Source: an uncultured Polaribacter sp.
GTDB lineage: Bacteria; Bacteroidota; Bacteroidia; Flavobacteriales; Flavobacteriaceae
Reading direction: 5' to 3'
NCBI GenBank assembly: GCA_943788865.1
Contig: CALSRX010000002.1
Span: forward strand, 310,001 to 374,000
Length of the DNA stretch: 64,000 nucleotides
The first letter of the stretch is position 1, and the number at the start of each line of letters is the position of its first letter. This document shows positions 17,605 to 26,855 of the stretch, piece after piece. The notes under the pieces were generated by a model, which had not been told where the DNA came from, made no database searches, and was given only the letters and a program-made list of their open reading frames with translations. A program made the translations under genes and the position numbers.

Positions 17605-19524
17605 TTAAGAAATAGATGTAACTTTCTCCTCAACTTGTTCCCATTCAGTTAACAACACCTCTAATTTTGCTTTTTTAGCTTCGTAGTTTTTAAAGAAATT
17701 AGGTCTGGTAGAAACCTCGTCATAATGTTGTGCTAATTCAAAATCCATGTTTTCTATTTGGGTTTCTATATCTGCAATTTCAGATTCTATATTAGACAAC
17801 TTGTTTTTTAATTTCTTCAACTCTTTTTCTTCTTCTCTACTAAGTTGATATGCATCTTTCTTAATGGTTTCTTTTACTTCTTTAACAATCGTTTTCTTTT
17901 CAGCTTCGCGCAAATTTTCCATCTTGTGTTCTTCTAAGAAATAATCAATATCACCCAAGTATTCTTTAATTACTTTGTCTTTAAAGCCATAAACAGTTGA
18001 TGTTAATCCCTGTAAGAAATCTCTATCGTGCGATACAAGAATCAAGGTGCCTTCAAAACTTTTCAACGATTCTTTCAACACATTTTTTGATGCAATATCT
18101 AAATGGTTTGTTGGCTCATCCATGATTAGCACATTAAACGGAGATAACAACAATTTACACAATGCCAAACGATTTCGTTCTCCTCCAGAAAGCACTTTTG
18201 CTTTTTTGTCTACCGCGTCACCACCAAATAAAAAGGCCCCTAACATATCTCTAACTCGTGCTCTGTTAGAATCCGTTGCTGCATCTTCCATGATCTGCAA
18301 CACAGTTTTTTCTGGCGGTAAATGTTCAGATTGATTTTGTGCAAAATATCCAATCTCTACATTATGCCCTAATTTTAAATGACCTTTAAACGAAATGTCT
18401 CCCACCAACATTTTAGCCAAAGTAGATTTTCCTTGTCCGTTTTGACCCACAAAAGCAATTCTACTGTTACGCTCAATCAATAAATCTACATTTTCTAAGA
18501 CATGATTATCTCCATAACTTTTGCTTAAATTTTCTGCCTCAACAATAATTTTTCCTGGCTCTTTAGATTTTGCAAAACGAATGTTCATCTTAGCATTATC
18601 ATCTTGATCAACTTCAATACGTTCAACTTTGTCTAATTGTTTCATTAACGATTGCGCCATAGAAGCCTTACTCGCTTTTGCTTTAAACTTATCTATTAGT
18701 TGTTGCTTTTGCTTTATTTCTCTGTCTTGGTTTTTCTGTGCTTGTAATTGCTTTTCTTTGATTTCTCCTCTCAATAATAAGAATTGAGAATAGGGTTTTT
18801 TGTAATCATAAATTTGTCCTAGAGAAATTTCTATAGTACGATTTGTAACATTGTCTAAGAACATTTTATCATGCGAAACCAATACAATAGCACCTGAATA
18901 TCCTTTTAAGAAATTTTCTAACCAAATAATAGATTCGATATCTAAGTGGTTTGTTGGCTCATCTAACAGTAAGATGTCATTATTTTGCAATAATAGTTTA
19001 GCCAACTCAATACGCATTCTCCATCCTCCAGAAAACGTGTCGGTAAGCTTGTCGAAATCTTCTCTTTTAAACCCTAATCCTTGTAAAATTTTCTCTGTAT
19101 CTCCTTGATAATTATAACCACCAAGCAATTCGTAGCGCTCTGTATTATCTGTTAAATCATGAATTAATTGGCTGTATTCTTCACTTTCATAATCAGTTCT
19201 TGTTGCCAACTGTTCATTAATTTCATCAAGCTTCAATTCAATTTCTTTAATCTCTTCAAATGCTTGATAGGCTTCTTCTAAAATAGTTCTTCCTTGTACA
19301 AAATCTATATCTTGACGCAAAAATCCAATTCTCACATCTTTATCAAAAGCCATTGTCCCTCCGTTAGTTTCAATATCTTTTGACAAAACTTTTAACAAGG
19401 TTGATTTTCCTGCTCCATTTTTCCCTATCAATCCTATCCTATCTCCTTTATTTAATTTAAAAGTGATTCCAGAAAACAAATCTGTCCCCATAAAAGAGAC
19501 TGTTAAATTGTGTACGTTAAGCAT
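17605..19524 (-). CDS. ABC-F family ATP-binding protein
   Basis: A 639-aa soluble protein with two ABC ATPase domains and no membrane part. Domain one has Walker A GKNGAGKST (near residue 35), signature TFSGGWRMR and Walker B LLLDEPTNHLDIES. Domain two has GQNGQGKST, VLSGGERNRLALC and LIMDEPTNHLDIAS. The linker between them (about 245-320) is charged and helical, as in translation-acting ABC-F proteins. A C-terminal coiled coil (about 550-635) resembles Uup/YheS. ABC-F proteins bind the ribosomal E site and rescue or regulate translation. It heads the minus-strand gene group. Confidence 0.93.
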   Translation of the reverse strand: MLNVHNLTVSFMGTDLFSGITFKLNKGDRIGLIGKNGAGKSTLLKVLSKDIETNGGTMAFDKDVRIGFLRQDIDFVQGRTILEEAYQAFEEIKEIELKLDEINEQLATRTDYESEEYSQLIHDLTDNTERYELLGGYNYQGDTEKILQGLGFKREDFDKLTDTFSGGWRMRIELAKLLLQNNDILLLDEPTNHLDIESIIWLENFLKGYSGAIVLVSHDKMFLDNVTNRTIEISLGQIYDYKKPYSQFLLLRGEIKEKQLQAQKNQDREIKQKQQLIDKFKAKASKASMAQSLMKQLDKVERIEVDQDDNAKMNIRFAKSKEPGKIIVEAENLSKSYGDNHVLENVDLLIERNSRIAFVGQNGQGKSTLAKMLVGDISFKGHLKLGHNVEIGYFAQNQSEHLPPEKTVLQIMEDAATDSNRARVRDMLGAFLFGGDAVDKKAKVLSGGERNRLALCKLLLSPFNVLIMDEPTNHLDIASKNVLKESLKSFEGTLILVSHDRDFLQGLTSTVYGFKDKVIKEYLGDIDYFLEEHKMENLREAEKKTIVKEVKETIKKDAYQLSREEEKELKKLKNKLSNIESEIADIETQIENMDFELAQHYDEVSTRPNFFKNYEAKKAKLEVLLTEWEQVEEKVTSIS

Positions 19525-19549
19525 GTATTTTTTTGTAATTTTGTGATTG

Positions 19550-19557
19550 CAAATCTA
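19550..19557 (-). promoter_or_regulatory. -7 box for the ABC-F gene group
   Basis: TAGATTTG on the minus strand (complement of 19550-19557) fits TAnnTTTG and lies 25 bp before the ABC-F ATG. A plus-strand TAATTTTG at 19536-19543 serves the divergent DUF983 gene, so the two promoters face each other within 25 bp. I see no clear -33 element for either. Confidence 0.45.
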
Positions 19558-19578
19558 CTTAAAATATTTAGAGTATTC

Positions 19579-19950
19579 ATGTTTAACAAAGGAACAAAAG
19601 CGTACAGTGTTTTAAACAATAAATGCCCTAGTTGTCATGAGGGAGATTTTTTTAAAAACAAATTTTCATTCTCTCCAAAAAAAGTAATTCAAATACACGA
19701 GAACTGCCCTAAATGTGGTTTTAAATATATGATGGAGCCTTCTTTCTTTTATGGCGCCATGTATGTTAGTTATGGAATTACAGTGGCTATTTTTGTAAGT
19801 GTTTTTATCATCGCAAAATTGTTATTTGGGTTAGATATCTTAAGCTCTTTTGCTGCTATCATTATTGTTTCAATCATTCTTATGCCTTTAAACATGAGGC
19901 TGTCTAGAATTCTTTGGATAAATATGTTTGTGAACTATAAAAAGCGATAA
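19579..19950 (+). CDS. DUF983 membrane protein with zinc-ribbon-like cysteines
   Basis: A 123-aa protein. The N-terminal cytosolic part has two CxxC pairs (KCPSCHEGDF near residue 15 and NCPKCGFKY near 42) that probably bind a metal ion. Two transmembrane helices follow (about 60-82 and 88-108). This is the DUF983 layout (CPxC...CxxCG...EPSFFYGAMYVSY). The function is unknown to me. The ATG at 19579 is chosen because the upstream reading to 19510 overlaps the divergent ABC-F start and both promoters. It is convergent with the oxidoreductase gene, with a 9-bp gap. Confidence 0.85.
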   Translation: MFNKGTKAYSVLNNKCPSCHEGDFFKNKFSFSPKKVIQIHENCPKCGFKYMMEPSFFYGAMYVSYGITVAIFVSVFIIAKLLFGLDILSSFAAIIIVSIILMPLNMRLSRILWINMFVNYKKR

Positions 19951-19959
19951 ACAAAGCGC

Positions 19960-21000
19960 CTAAGAAAACCTTTTAATATCTATTTCTTTATCTAAGGTTT
20001 CACCCTTTTCTAGATGATTGAATAAATTTTCAGCAACAGTTGGAGCAATCATCACTCCACGTGTGCCTAAACCGTTTAAAACTGCTAATTGCTGATTGTT
20101 TGGATGAACTCCAACCAAAGGTCTTCTGTCTTTTACTGTGGGTCTAATTCCTGCTGTTTGATTGATAATTGTATATGGAACCGATATCACTTTTTTAAGT
20201 TTCTCTACCAATTCTTGTTTCCCTTCTTCAGAGGGATTTGAAGTTTTATCTTTCCAGTTAAACGTTGCCCCTACTTTGTATACATGGTTTCCTAAAGGCA
20301 ACACAAATAAGGTAGATTTTAATAAAAAATCGATCTCTAAATCTGGAGCATGAATGGTTAACAGTTCTCCTTTGGCTTCATTTAAAGGTAAATGATTAAA
20401 AAATGGGTTTTGTTTTATTCCAAAGCCTTCGCAAAAAACTACACGAGAAGCTTCAATGTTTTTATAAAACACAACCTCATTTGATAGTTGCAATTGATCA
20501 TATTCAAATTTTTCAAAAACAATTTTTGATTCATTTTTTAAATATTCTCTGTACGAAGTGACCAGTTTTTCGGTGTCAATCCTTCCCGTTTCATAAACTT
20601 CCCCAAATCCAAAATCAGCAATTACACCTTCACTTTTTTCATGAATAACTTCTGAATTCATAAATTTTGAAAGTAGCGGTTTATCTGATGCTTCAAACCA
20701 ATTATTTTGATCTTCAATAGATTTAAATACTTTTCTTGTTTGAAATTTTACATCAACTTTTAATTGTAATTTTTTTTCTAATCTTTGGTAAAAAGGCAAT
20801 GCAGTTTCTAGTTGTTTGTCTGCGTTCCAAACTGGTGTAAAACGCTTTAAAATAACAGGGTTATAGACTCCACCTGCTACTAAAGATGATGTTTGTGAAT
20901 CGTCTTCAAAAACAATAAATGTTTTGTTAGCGTCTATTAATTCCTCAATAAATGCCAAGCCCGCTAAACCTAAACCAACAACAATATAATCTACTTTCAT
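19960..21000 (-). CDS. FAD-dependent oxidoreductase (DAO family)
   Basis: A 346-aa flavoprotein with an N-terminal dinucleotide-binding motif (YIVVGLGLAGLAFIEELI, residues 4-21) and the D-amino-acid-oxidase fold. A C-terminal FAD contact is seen in the GIRPTVKDRRPLVG and LNGLGTRGVMIAP segments (about 290-330). Relatives oxidise glycine, sarcosine or D-amino acids (ThiO, DadA, MnmC C-terminal half). No thiamine genes or MnmC partner are near, so the substrate is left open. An upstream reading to 21099 runs through the terminator hairpin; the ATG at 21000 begins the FAD motif correctly. Confidence 0.85.
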   Translation of the reverse strand: MKVDYIVVGLGLAGLAFIEELIDANKTFIVFEDDSQTSSLVAGGVYNPVILKRFTPVWNADKQLETALPFYQRLEKKLQLKVDVKFQTRKVFKSIEDQNNWFEASDKPLLSKFMNSEVIHEKSEGVIADFGFGEVYETGRIDTEKLVTSYREYLKNESKIVFEKFEYDQLQLSNEVVFYKNIEASRVVFCEGFGIKQNPFFNHLPLNEAKGELLTIHAPDLEIDFLLKSTLFVLPLGNHVYKVGATFNWKDKTSNPSEEGKQELVEKLKKVISVPYTIINQTAGIRPTVKDRRPLVGVHPNNQQLAVLNGLGTRGVMIAPTVAENLFNHLEKGETLDKEIDIKRFS

Positions 21001-21026
21001 GGTGTAAAAATAAGCTAATAAATACA

Positions 21027-21059
21027 AAAAAGCGTTCTGAAATTCAGAACGCTTTTTTT
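21027..21059. terminator. terminator after gldN (AGCGTTCTGAA hairpin)
   Basis: AGCGTTCTGAA and TTCAGAACGCT form an 11-bp perfect inverted repeat with A and T runs on both sides, so it can work both ways. It closes the gldKLMN unit. A copy differing only in the loop occurs at 48205-48227. Confidence 0.85.
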
Positions 21060-21079
21060 GGATCGTTTGTAAACTGACA

Positions 21080-21937
21080 TTAATAATTCCACATATCAAT
21101 TTCTCTATTCCGAATATCTTCTTTTATTTTATCTGCTTCTAACAATTGAAAAAGCGAGTTGCCTCTAACATAATCTTCAATTCTACGATTACCATAAATA
21201 TTTTCTGTTCTTACAATAAACGATGAAAAACGTCTTGCATTTAATAAATGATCAAAAGAAATTGGATGTGAAGAACTCTTAGGGTTAAACACTTTTACAT
21301 CATGTAAAACATTTCTTGCTGCTGGATAAAAAACCCAGAACAATTCATATAAATTATCATCTTCTATTCCGGCAACACCTAGTGTTTGCACATCTGGTCC
21401 TAGAGGAGCAATTGCTAACAATCTATATTTTAACTCTCCTTGTCTTTTATCAAAATACCACATTCCTTTAATTTTAAATGCAGTAACATCTTGAGTACTA
21501 ATTTTAAAAGTATCAATATTGTTTCCATTTTGACGAACATTAAATAGCTTACTTGAAATTTCTTGTCTCGTGATTTTAGAACTAAAGAAAGAGTCTGAAT
21601 ATGCTTCTTTAATCTTCCCTGTTTTAACTCCTTTTAATAAGGTGTCAAATATCGATCTACGCTTGGTTGATATATTGGTTGTATCAATCGGAAAATAATA
21701 AGGAAGATTTATTTTTTGATTTAAATCAATTACTTCCCAAACCACTTTAGACCATAATATATCTCTATCATCAATATATCCATAAGGCAAAGGCGCATCA
21801 TTGTCTGCTAACAATTTTTCGTCTGTTTTCTTACCTATTTGCTCAACTTTTGTTGAATTTAATAAATTGGATTGTGCATTTATTATCCCTGAAGAAATTA
21901 ATGCTAAAAAAACAATATAAAAACCTTTACAATTCAT
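21080..21937 (-). CDS. gldN: gliding motility / T9SS ring protein GldN
   Basis: GldN (PorN) forms, with GldK, the periplasmic ring-like part of the type IX secretion system under the outer membrane. The 285-aa reading starts with a signal peptide (MNCKGFYIVF... ending GIINAQ, about residue 22). It continues with the typical DDRDILWSKVVWEVIDLNQKINLPYYFP block and FWVFYPAARNVLHDVKVFNPKS. A start 11 codons earlier is possible but would overlap gldM and spoil the signal peptide. It is the last gene of gldK-L-M-N, 16 bp after gldM. Confidence 0.94.
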   Translation of the reverse strand: MNCKGFYIVFLALISSGIINAQSNLLNSTKVEQIGKKTDEKLLADNDAPLPYGYIDDRDILWSKVVWEVIDLNQKINLPYYFPIDTTNISTKRRSIFDTLLKGVKTGKIKEAYSDSFFSSKITRQEISSKLFNVRQNGNNIDTFKISTQDVTAFKIKGMWYFDKRQGELKYRLLAIAPLGPDVQTLGVAGIEDDNLYELFWVFYPAARNVLHDVKVFNPKSSSHPISFDHLLNARRFSSFIVRTENIYGNRRIEDYVRGNSLFQLLEADKIKEDIRNREIDMWNY

Positions 21938-21953
21938 ACTTCTTGATTTAATC

Positions 21954-23489
21954 TTAATTAGAAATTTCAATACTAACAGGTAATACTTTCTTTAATTTAT
22001 AAGAGGTATTATTTTCTATAACAGCTTCAATATCAAAGATGGTAATTACATCTCCTCTATTAGCTTTATTAATTGCCTGTTTAGCAGCTGCTGTAAATCC
22101 TGTTCCATTCACCAACACCGTTAATTGGCCTGGCACTTTTACTTTAAAACTTGTTACCTTTAGTTTTAAATCAAAAACAAAATCTGGCAATCCCGCTCCT
22201 ATTACAGATCTTCCAATACTTGTTTTAGGCATTCTTACCATACCAAATTCTCCTCTAACAGATGCTTGTGCTGCTGGAATATCTTTAACCCTAAACTTCT
22301 TAGAAGAGTTTATTTTTTTTCCACTAGAAAGTGTTGCTCCAACATTAATGGTCATCTCATCACCTTTACCTGCTTTAATAATAAAACTTGATCCACTTGG
22401 AATTATATTACCTCCTGTTGCAGATACTTTTAAATTATTATTACTAACCCCTGGCAAAGAAACTGATACTGGGTTGTCAATTCCACGATATACCACATTC
22501 ATTGCATCTGCAGAAATAACAGCATCATTTGGTTCTGGAATTACAGTATAAGAACTATTAAATGCTACAGGAACAGACTCGCCGTTTTCAGTAAAGTTAA
22601 TAATTCCTTTTATATCGTTATTACCTAGTTTAGTGGCTCTTAAATCTAAAATTACTTGTCCAGATTGTACATTTGTATAATCTCGACCATTTAAAGTAAC
22701 CTTATCTGGCACCATACTCGCATCATATCTTCCTAAAACTACCTTACCTGTCACTTTTTCTCCAACATAATACGCGGTTTTATCAAGTTGTACAATTCCT
22801 TTATAATTAGTTAAAGAAACTTCACTTTCTAATTTACCTCCAAGCAAATTTGTTAATATATCGCTTTCAGTATTTTTAATATCCGATTGCATTTGTGTAA
22901 TATTTGCCAATGATGCAACTAATGGATATCCTTCATAATGATAATTTAACCAAGGTATTTTTTTACCATCTCTATCTGTTTCAACATCTGTATTAAATCT
23001 TCTAGTTACAGTTGTTTTTAAATCATTTTTATCTTCTAATGCATTGTTAATGCCTTCTCTAAAAGTTTTTATTTTATCTAAAAATAAATTTCCTTCGTTT
23101 GTGTATTTATCACCCTTAAAAAAATAAGAATCTAAAAAATCTGTCTTATCCATAGATTGATAATCTGTTTTATCTTCTATGTCTTTCGTCATTTTAGACT
23201 TTAAATCATCTAAATAAGCATAAAAATCATCTGAAATTGATTTTATTTTTTTTGCTTGTTCATTTAATGGACCATACTCAGCTGGTTGATCTGTTGCTTT
23301 TGAGCTTAAACTTGCATATGCAGCATTGTTTTTCTGAGTAGTAGTTGCATTGTTCTCTGTAATTCCTTCAGTCATAAAACCAAAAGCAGACAATACTTCT
23401 TTACTCATATTCATTGCTAACATTGCAATAAACACAAGGTACATTAAGTTTATCATTTTTTGTCTTGGAGACATTTTTCCTCCTGCCAT
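21954..23489 (-). CDS. gldM: gliding motility / T9SS motor protein GldM
   Basis: GldM pairs with GldL to make the proton-driven motor that powers type IX secretion and gliding. The 511-aa protein has a short cytosolic N-terminus with Arg9 (SPRQKM), one transmembrane helix (about 12-36), and a long periplasmic part of a helical domain (about 40-220) and several beta domains. Arg9 corresponds to the residue reported as important in the F. johnsoniae GldLM work. Length and order match the family. It lies 33 bp after gldL. Confidence 0.96.
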   Translation of the reverse strand: MAGGKMSPRQKMINLMYLVFIAMLAMNMSKEVLSAFGFMTEGITENNATTTQKNNAAYASLSSKATDQPAEYGPLNEQAKKIKSISDDFYAYLDDLKSKMTKDIEDKTDYQSMDKTDFLDSYFFKGDKYTNEGNLFLDKIKTFREGINNALEDKNDLKTTVTRRFNTDVETDRDGKKIPWLNYHYEGYPLVASLANITQMQSDIKNTESDILTNLLGGKLESEVSLTNYKGIVQLDKTAYYVGEKVTGKVVLGRYDASMVPDKVTLNGRDYTNVQSGQVILDLRATKLGNNDIKGIINFTENGESVPVAFNSSYTVIPEPNDAVISADAMNVVYRGIDNPVSVSLPGVSNNNLKVSATGGNIIPSGSSFIIKAGKGDEMTINVGATLSSGKKINSSKKFRVKDIPAAQASVRGEFGMVRMPKTSIGRSVIGAGLPDFVFDLKLKVTSFKVKVPGQLTVLVNGTGFTAAAKQAINKANRGDVITIFDIEAVIENNTSYKLKKVLPVSIEISN

Positions 23490-23522
23490 ATCTAATTAGT
23501 TTTAGTTTTTAAATAGTACTAA

Positions 23523-24152
23523 TTATTTGCTAGACATTGCTGATAACATACCACCATAAACTCCATTTAATGAAGCCATATTTTGAGCTAAAGACTCCAT
23601 TTGTTCTTTTAGCTTTTCAGAATTTTCTACTAAAGAATTGTTTAACTCTGTTTGTCTGGTTGCATTTTCCATCTGTAACTGGTATAAACCTGTTAAAGAT
23701 TCCATTTTAGTAGCAGCTACAGACATTTGTTCATTGTATTTGTTTGTTGCCTCAATAGATTCTGATGTTGCCGTAAGCCCTTTTGCTGCACCATTAAAAT
23801 CTTTAATACTTTCGCTTAAATTTTTCATTAAAGCGCTATCTAATTCTGCTTCTTTTAATAGGGTGTCTAATTTTTTAGAAAGCAACCCGTTTGCATCTGT
23901 TGAAGATTCTTCATCAGCAGTTGTTAATTCTGGGTAAACTTTACTCCAATCTAAATCTTCTTCAACAGGCTCAAAAGCTGAAACAGCAAAAACTGCTGCC
24001 TCTACAATTAATCCAATTGTTAACATCATTCCTCCAGTAATTGGACCTATTGAAAAGTGTTGTATTTTAAAAAGTGCTCCAATAATTACGATTGCGGCTC
24101 CAAGGCCGTATACCATATTCATTATTTTTTTACTTTGTCTTGACTGTGCCAT
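23523..24152 (-). CDS. gldL: gliding motility / T9SS motor protein GldL
   Basis: GldL is the inner-membrane proton-channel partner of GldM. The 209-aa protein has two N-terminal transmembrane helices (about 10-30 and 36-58) and a long cytosolic helical tail. Residues known to matter in F. johnsoniae GldL can be placed with a constant offset of two: Tyr15, Lys29, His32 and Glu51 in GLIVEAAVF. The protonatable Glu in helix 2 is therefore kept. It lies 28 bp after gldK. Confidence 0.96.
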   Translation of the reverse strand: MAQSRQSKKIMNMVYGLGAAIVIIGALFKIQHFSIGPITGGMMLTIGLIVEAAVFAVSAFEPVEEDLDWSKVYPELTTADEESSTDANGLLSKKLDTLLKEAELDSALMKNLSESIKDFNGAAKGLTATSESIEATNKYNEQMSVAATKMESLTGLYQLQMENATRQTELNNSLVENSEKLKEQMESLAQNMASLNGVYGGMLSAMSSK

Positions 24153-24180
24153 CTTAATATTATTTTAGGTGGTTTTGTAA

Positions 24181-25542
24181 TTATTCTTTTATTTTACCTA
24201 GGTAACTTTGTACGGTTCTAAAACCAATATAACTTCTTGCTGTATCTGCATATTCGTAATCTCTTGAGCTAACTTCTAAAAAGTAAGCAACATCTTTCCA
24301 TGAACCTCCTCTAATGATCTTTCTCTTGTTTGCTCTATCTTCTACATTCGGATTCATCGTAGACCCAGAATAGTATGAAGATAAGTTATAGGCAGAATTT
24401 GTCCACTCTGAAACGTTACCCGCCATATTATAAAGTCCGTAATCATTCGGATTGTATGATTTTGCTTCTACAGTATACAATGCTCCATCTACAGCATAAT
24501 CTCCTCTAACAGGTTTAAAGTTTGCTAAAAAACAACCTCTATCACTTGTGGTACTTGGACCACCCCAAGGGTATTTTCCAAATTGCAAGCCTCCTCTAGC
24601 TGCATATTCCCACTCCGCTTCTGTAGGTAATCTAAATCTTGAAACTTGAGTCGATTTTTTCTTTCCTCTTAAATAATCATTTTTCATTTTTGTTCTCCAA
24701 TCGCAAAATGCTTCTGCTTGAGGCCATGTTACACCAACAACTGGATAATCACTATAAGCTTGGTGATGAAAATAATCTTGATGCATTGGATCGTTATAAG
24801 AGTAATTAAAGTCTTTAATCCAAACTGTTGTATCTGGATAAACACTAACATCTTCCATAATTAAGTAATCTCTTTTTTGAGCTCCTTTTTTTATTGCTGA
24901 TTGAATATTTGTACGTGCATATCTGTATCTAAATAGTTTAGTGTTTATCGTTCTTTGTCCGTTAACAGAATTCTCTTTTGCTATATAGATAGAATCTACC
25001 ATTATTTCTACATAATGTTCATCTGGATAATCATTTTTATTCCATTCTATATCTATATCCCAATTTAGGGGTTTGATAGAATCAAAATCATAATAGTTTT
25101 CTATCATGTATTTTTGATAAGGTGTTGCGTTGATTGTGTCGTTTACAAAAGCGTAATCGTGTATTCCTCCAGACAAAGCTGTGCCGTTTACATTTCCATC
25201 AGATAAAAGAACAACTTCTTCTTGTTTTAATGCCAATTGAGTTCTAATAATAGAATCTCTTACCCAGTATACAAACTGCTTGTATTCACTATTTGTTATT
25301 TCGGTTTCATCCATATAATAAGGACGAACAGTTACTGTACGAGTTGGTGAGTTTAAAGCTCCAATAACATCTTCATCTTGCTTACCCATAGTAAATGAAC
25401 CTCCAGGAATCAATGTCATTCCCATTGGTTTTTCTGCAAACCATTTTCTCTTAGAGTTAACACCTGTTAACTCTCCTCTATCATTTGAACCACAACTATA
25501 AAGTAGGGTTACTATCAGTGCAAATAATGCTACTCTCTTCAT
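24181..25542 (-). CDS. gldK: gliding motility / T9SS lipoprotein GldK
   Basis: GldK (PorK) is an outer-membrane lipoprotein that forms the T9SS periplasmic ring with GldN. The 453-aa protein has a lipoprotein signal (LYSCGSN; Cys16) and the formylglycine-generating-enzyme fold: MTLIPGGSFTMG, YYMDETEITNSEYKQFVYW, SRFRLPTEAEWEYAARGG, NMAGNVSEWTNSAY and RKIIRGGSW. In GldK this fold is structural, not a sulfatase activator. An upstream reading to 25602 is rejected because it buries the lipobox. It heads gldK-L-M-N, about 110 bp after the arginase-fold gene. Confidence 0.95.
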   Translation of the reverse strand: MKRVALFALIVTLLYSCGSNDRGELTGVNSKRKWFAEKPMGMTLIPGGSFTMGKQDEDVIGALNSPTRTVTVRPYYMDETEITNSEYKQFVYWVRDSIIRTQLALKQEEVVLLSDGNVNGTALSGGIHDYAFVNDTINATPYQKYMIENYYDFDSIKPLNWDIDIEWNKNDYPDEHYVEIMVDSIYIAKENSVNGQRTINTKLFRYRYARTNIQSAIKKGAQKRDYLIMEDVSVYPDTTVWIKDFNYSYNDPMHQDYFHHQAYSDYPVVGVTWPQAEAFCDWRTKMKNDYLRGKKKSTQVSRFRLPTEAEWEYAARGGLQFGKYPWGGPSTTSDRGCFLANFKPVRGDYAVDGALYTVEAKSYNPNDYGLYNMAGNVSEWTNSAYNLSSYYSGSTMNPNVEDRANKRKIIRGGSWKDVAYFLEVSSRDYEYADTARSYIGFRTVQSYLGKIKE

Positions 25543-25654
25543 ATTTTTATATTCTTTCCTCAAAAAGTTCGTAAACCTATTATTTTTTTTGATAAAAACC
25601 AATCGTTTTTGGACTTTATATTTTAGAATAATTGGTTTTATTTTTTATTTGTAT

Positions 25655-26815
25655 TTACATTAATTTCCTTAATGCATTGTACCATCTTTCAGGTATTTTC
25701 TGTTCAATAGCTTCAAGGTAATCTTGGTATGTACATGGTATTAACGCATGTCTTTTGTATTTATTATTTGTAATAATATTTATCTCCATCCACCATCTTC
25801 CACTTTTATCACTTTTATAAAAATTGATAGGTTCATCATTTTCTATGAGTACAATAAATTTTTGATAGGTTTCTTTGGTGCAAAATGGATAATCTTTTGC
25901 TCTAAAATTAACTCCTTCAATAAAATACCAAATCATTTGAGCAATTAAATGGGCTGTTTGATTGTTATTATCAAACTTAGAATTGTATTCATAAACTCCA
26001 AATGAAGTTACCTTGTCACTAATTCCTGCATATCTAGCAATTGCACAAATTTCTTCGCCGTAAAATCCGTTTGGTGATGCATTATTATTTGCCGGGGCGT
26101 CACTTTGCCGAACAGAACCGATATCTATACTAACAATATCTGCATCTCTTAGTATTGGCTCTACAACAGTTAAATCTTTTACTTGCCCCAGTCGATACGT
26201 ATCAAAAAACAAACTATTTAATAAATCTAATTCTTCTTGTGAATTGTAATAGGTCTGATAACCAATATTGCTAAAGTTGAACAAATTATTTGGCTTATCC
26301 ATTACAATTTTACTCAAATATGATCTCGAATTTAATCCTTCTTCGGTAGATTCAATATCAAATTTACTATCAACAGAAACTAAATTAACTGTTTGCTCTA
26401 AATTATCATAAGCTCTATAATTTGCATAAGTGATGTCTTGACTACCACCAATAATAATCGGAATTATCTTGTTTTTAATTAAATAGGATGTTAGAGAACT
26501 AACTGCAAAATAAGTGTCTTCTACCGAATTTCCTTTTACTATATTTCCTAAATCTGCAATTTTAGTATGCCAATTTCCAGGAAATAATTGATATAAATGT
26601 TTGCGAATTTCAAATAGATGCTCTCCACATGACATATTATCAACAGCGTTTCTATCTTCTTGCACTCCAAAGATTGCTATTTGAGCTGAATCTAATTCTG
26701 GAAAGTCGTTTTGTGCTGAGTGTACTTGGATATTCCTACCCAAACTTTGTGCAGACTGAAGCACTAAGTGAGCAATGATCGTGTCTTTTATAGGGGTTAA
26801 AAAATCGAAATTCAT
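25655..26815 (-). CDS. arginase-fold protein with degenerate metal site
   Basis: A 386-aa member of the arginase/agmatinase/formiminoglutamase superfamily. The three metal motifs can be placed but are altered. GGDHS is IGGSQDI (His lost). DAHxD is VDSKFDIE (His to Lys; both Asp kept). DxDxxDP is SIDIGSVRQSDAP (second Asp lost). So three of the six usual Mn ligands are absent, and hydrolysis of a guanidino substrate is doubtful. Automatic annotation often calls such proteins formimidoylglutamase, but no histidine-degradation genes are near. It lies between topA (40 bp) and gldK (about 110 bp) on the same strand, which may mean a link to the gliding/T9SS unit. Confidence 0.8.
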   Translation of the reverse strand: MNFDFLTPIKDTIIAHLVLQSAQSLGRNIQVHSAQNDFPELDSAQIAIFGVQEDRNAVDNMSCGEHLFEIRKHLYQLFPGNWHTKIADLGNIVKGNSVEDTYFAVSSLTSYLIKNKIIPIIIGGSQDITYANYRAYDNLEQTVNLVSVDSKFDIESTEEGLNSRSYLSKIVMDKPNNLFNFSNIGYQTYYNSQEELDLLNSLFFDTYRLGQVKDLTVVEPILRDADIVSIDIGSVRQSDAPANNNASPNGFYGEEICAIARYAGISDKVTSFGVYEYNSKFDNNNQTAHLIAQMIWYFIEGVNFRAKDYPFCTKETYQKFIVLIENDEPINFYKSDKSGRWWMEINIITNNKYKRHALIPCTYQDYLEAIEQKIPERWYNALRKLM

Positions 26816-26855
26816 GTACTTAAATATCCTTAAAGGAATGCAATATAACTAATTG

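Noticed and set aside
22039..22551. 170-codon open frame antisense to gldM
   Set aside because: It mirrors gldM, has no protein-like pattern of its own and no promoter; low GC and the codon use of gldM on the other strand explain it.
24181..25542. GldK as formylglycine-generating (sulfatase-activating) enzyme
   Set aside because: The fold is shared, but the lipobox and the gldLMN neighbours define GldK; no sulfatase genes are near.
25655..26815. Firm call as formimidoylglutamase (hutG)
   Set aside because: Metal-binding His residues of the family are absent and no histidine-degradation genes are near.
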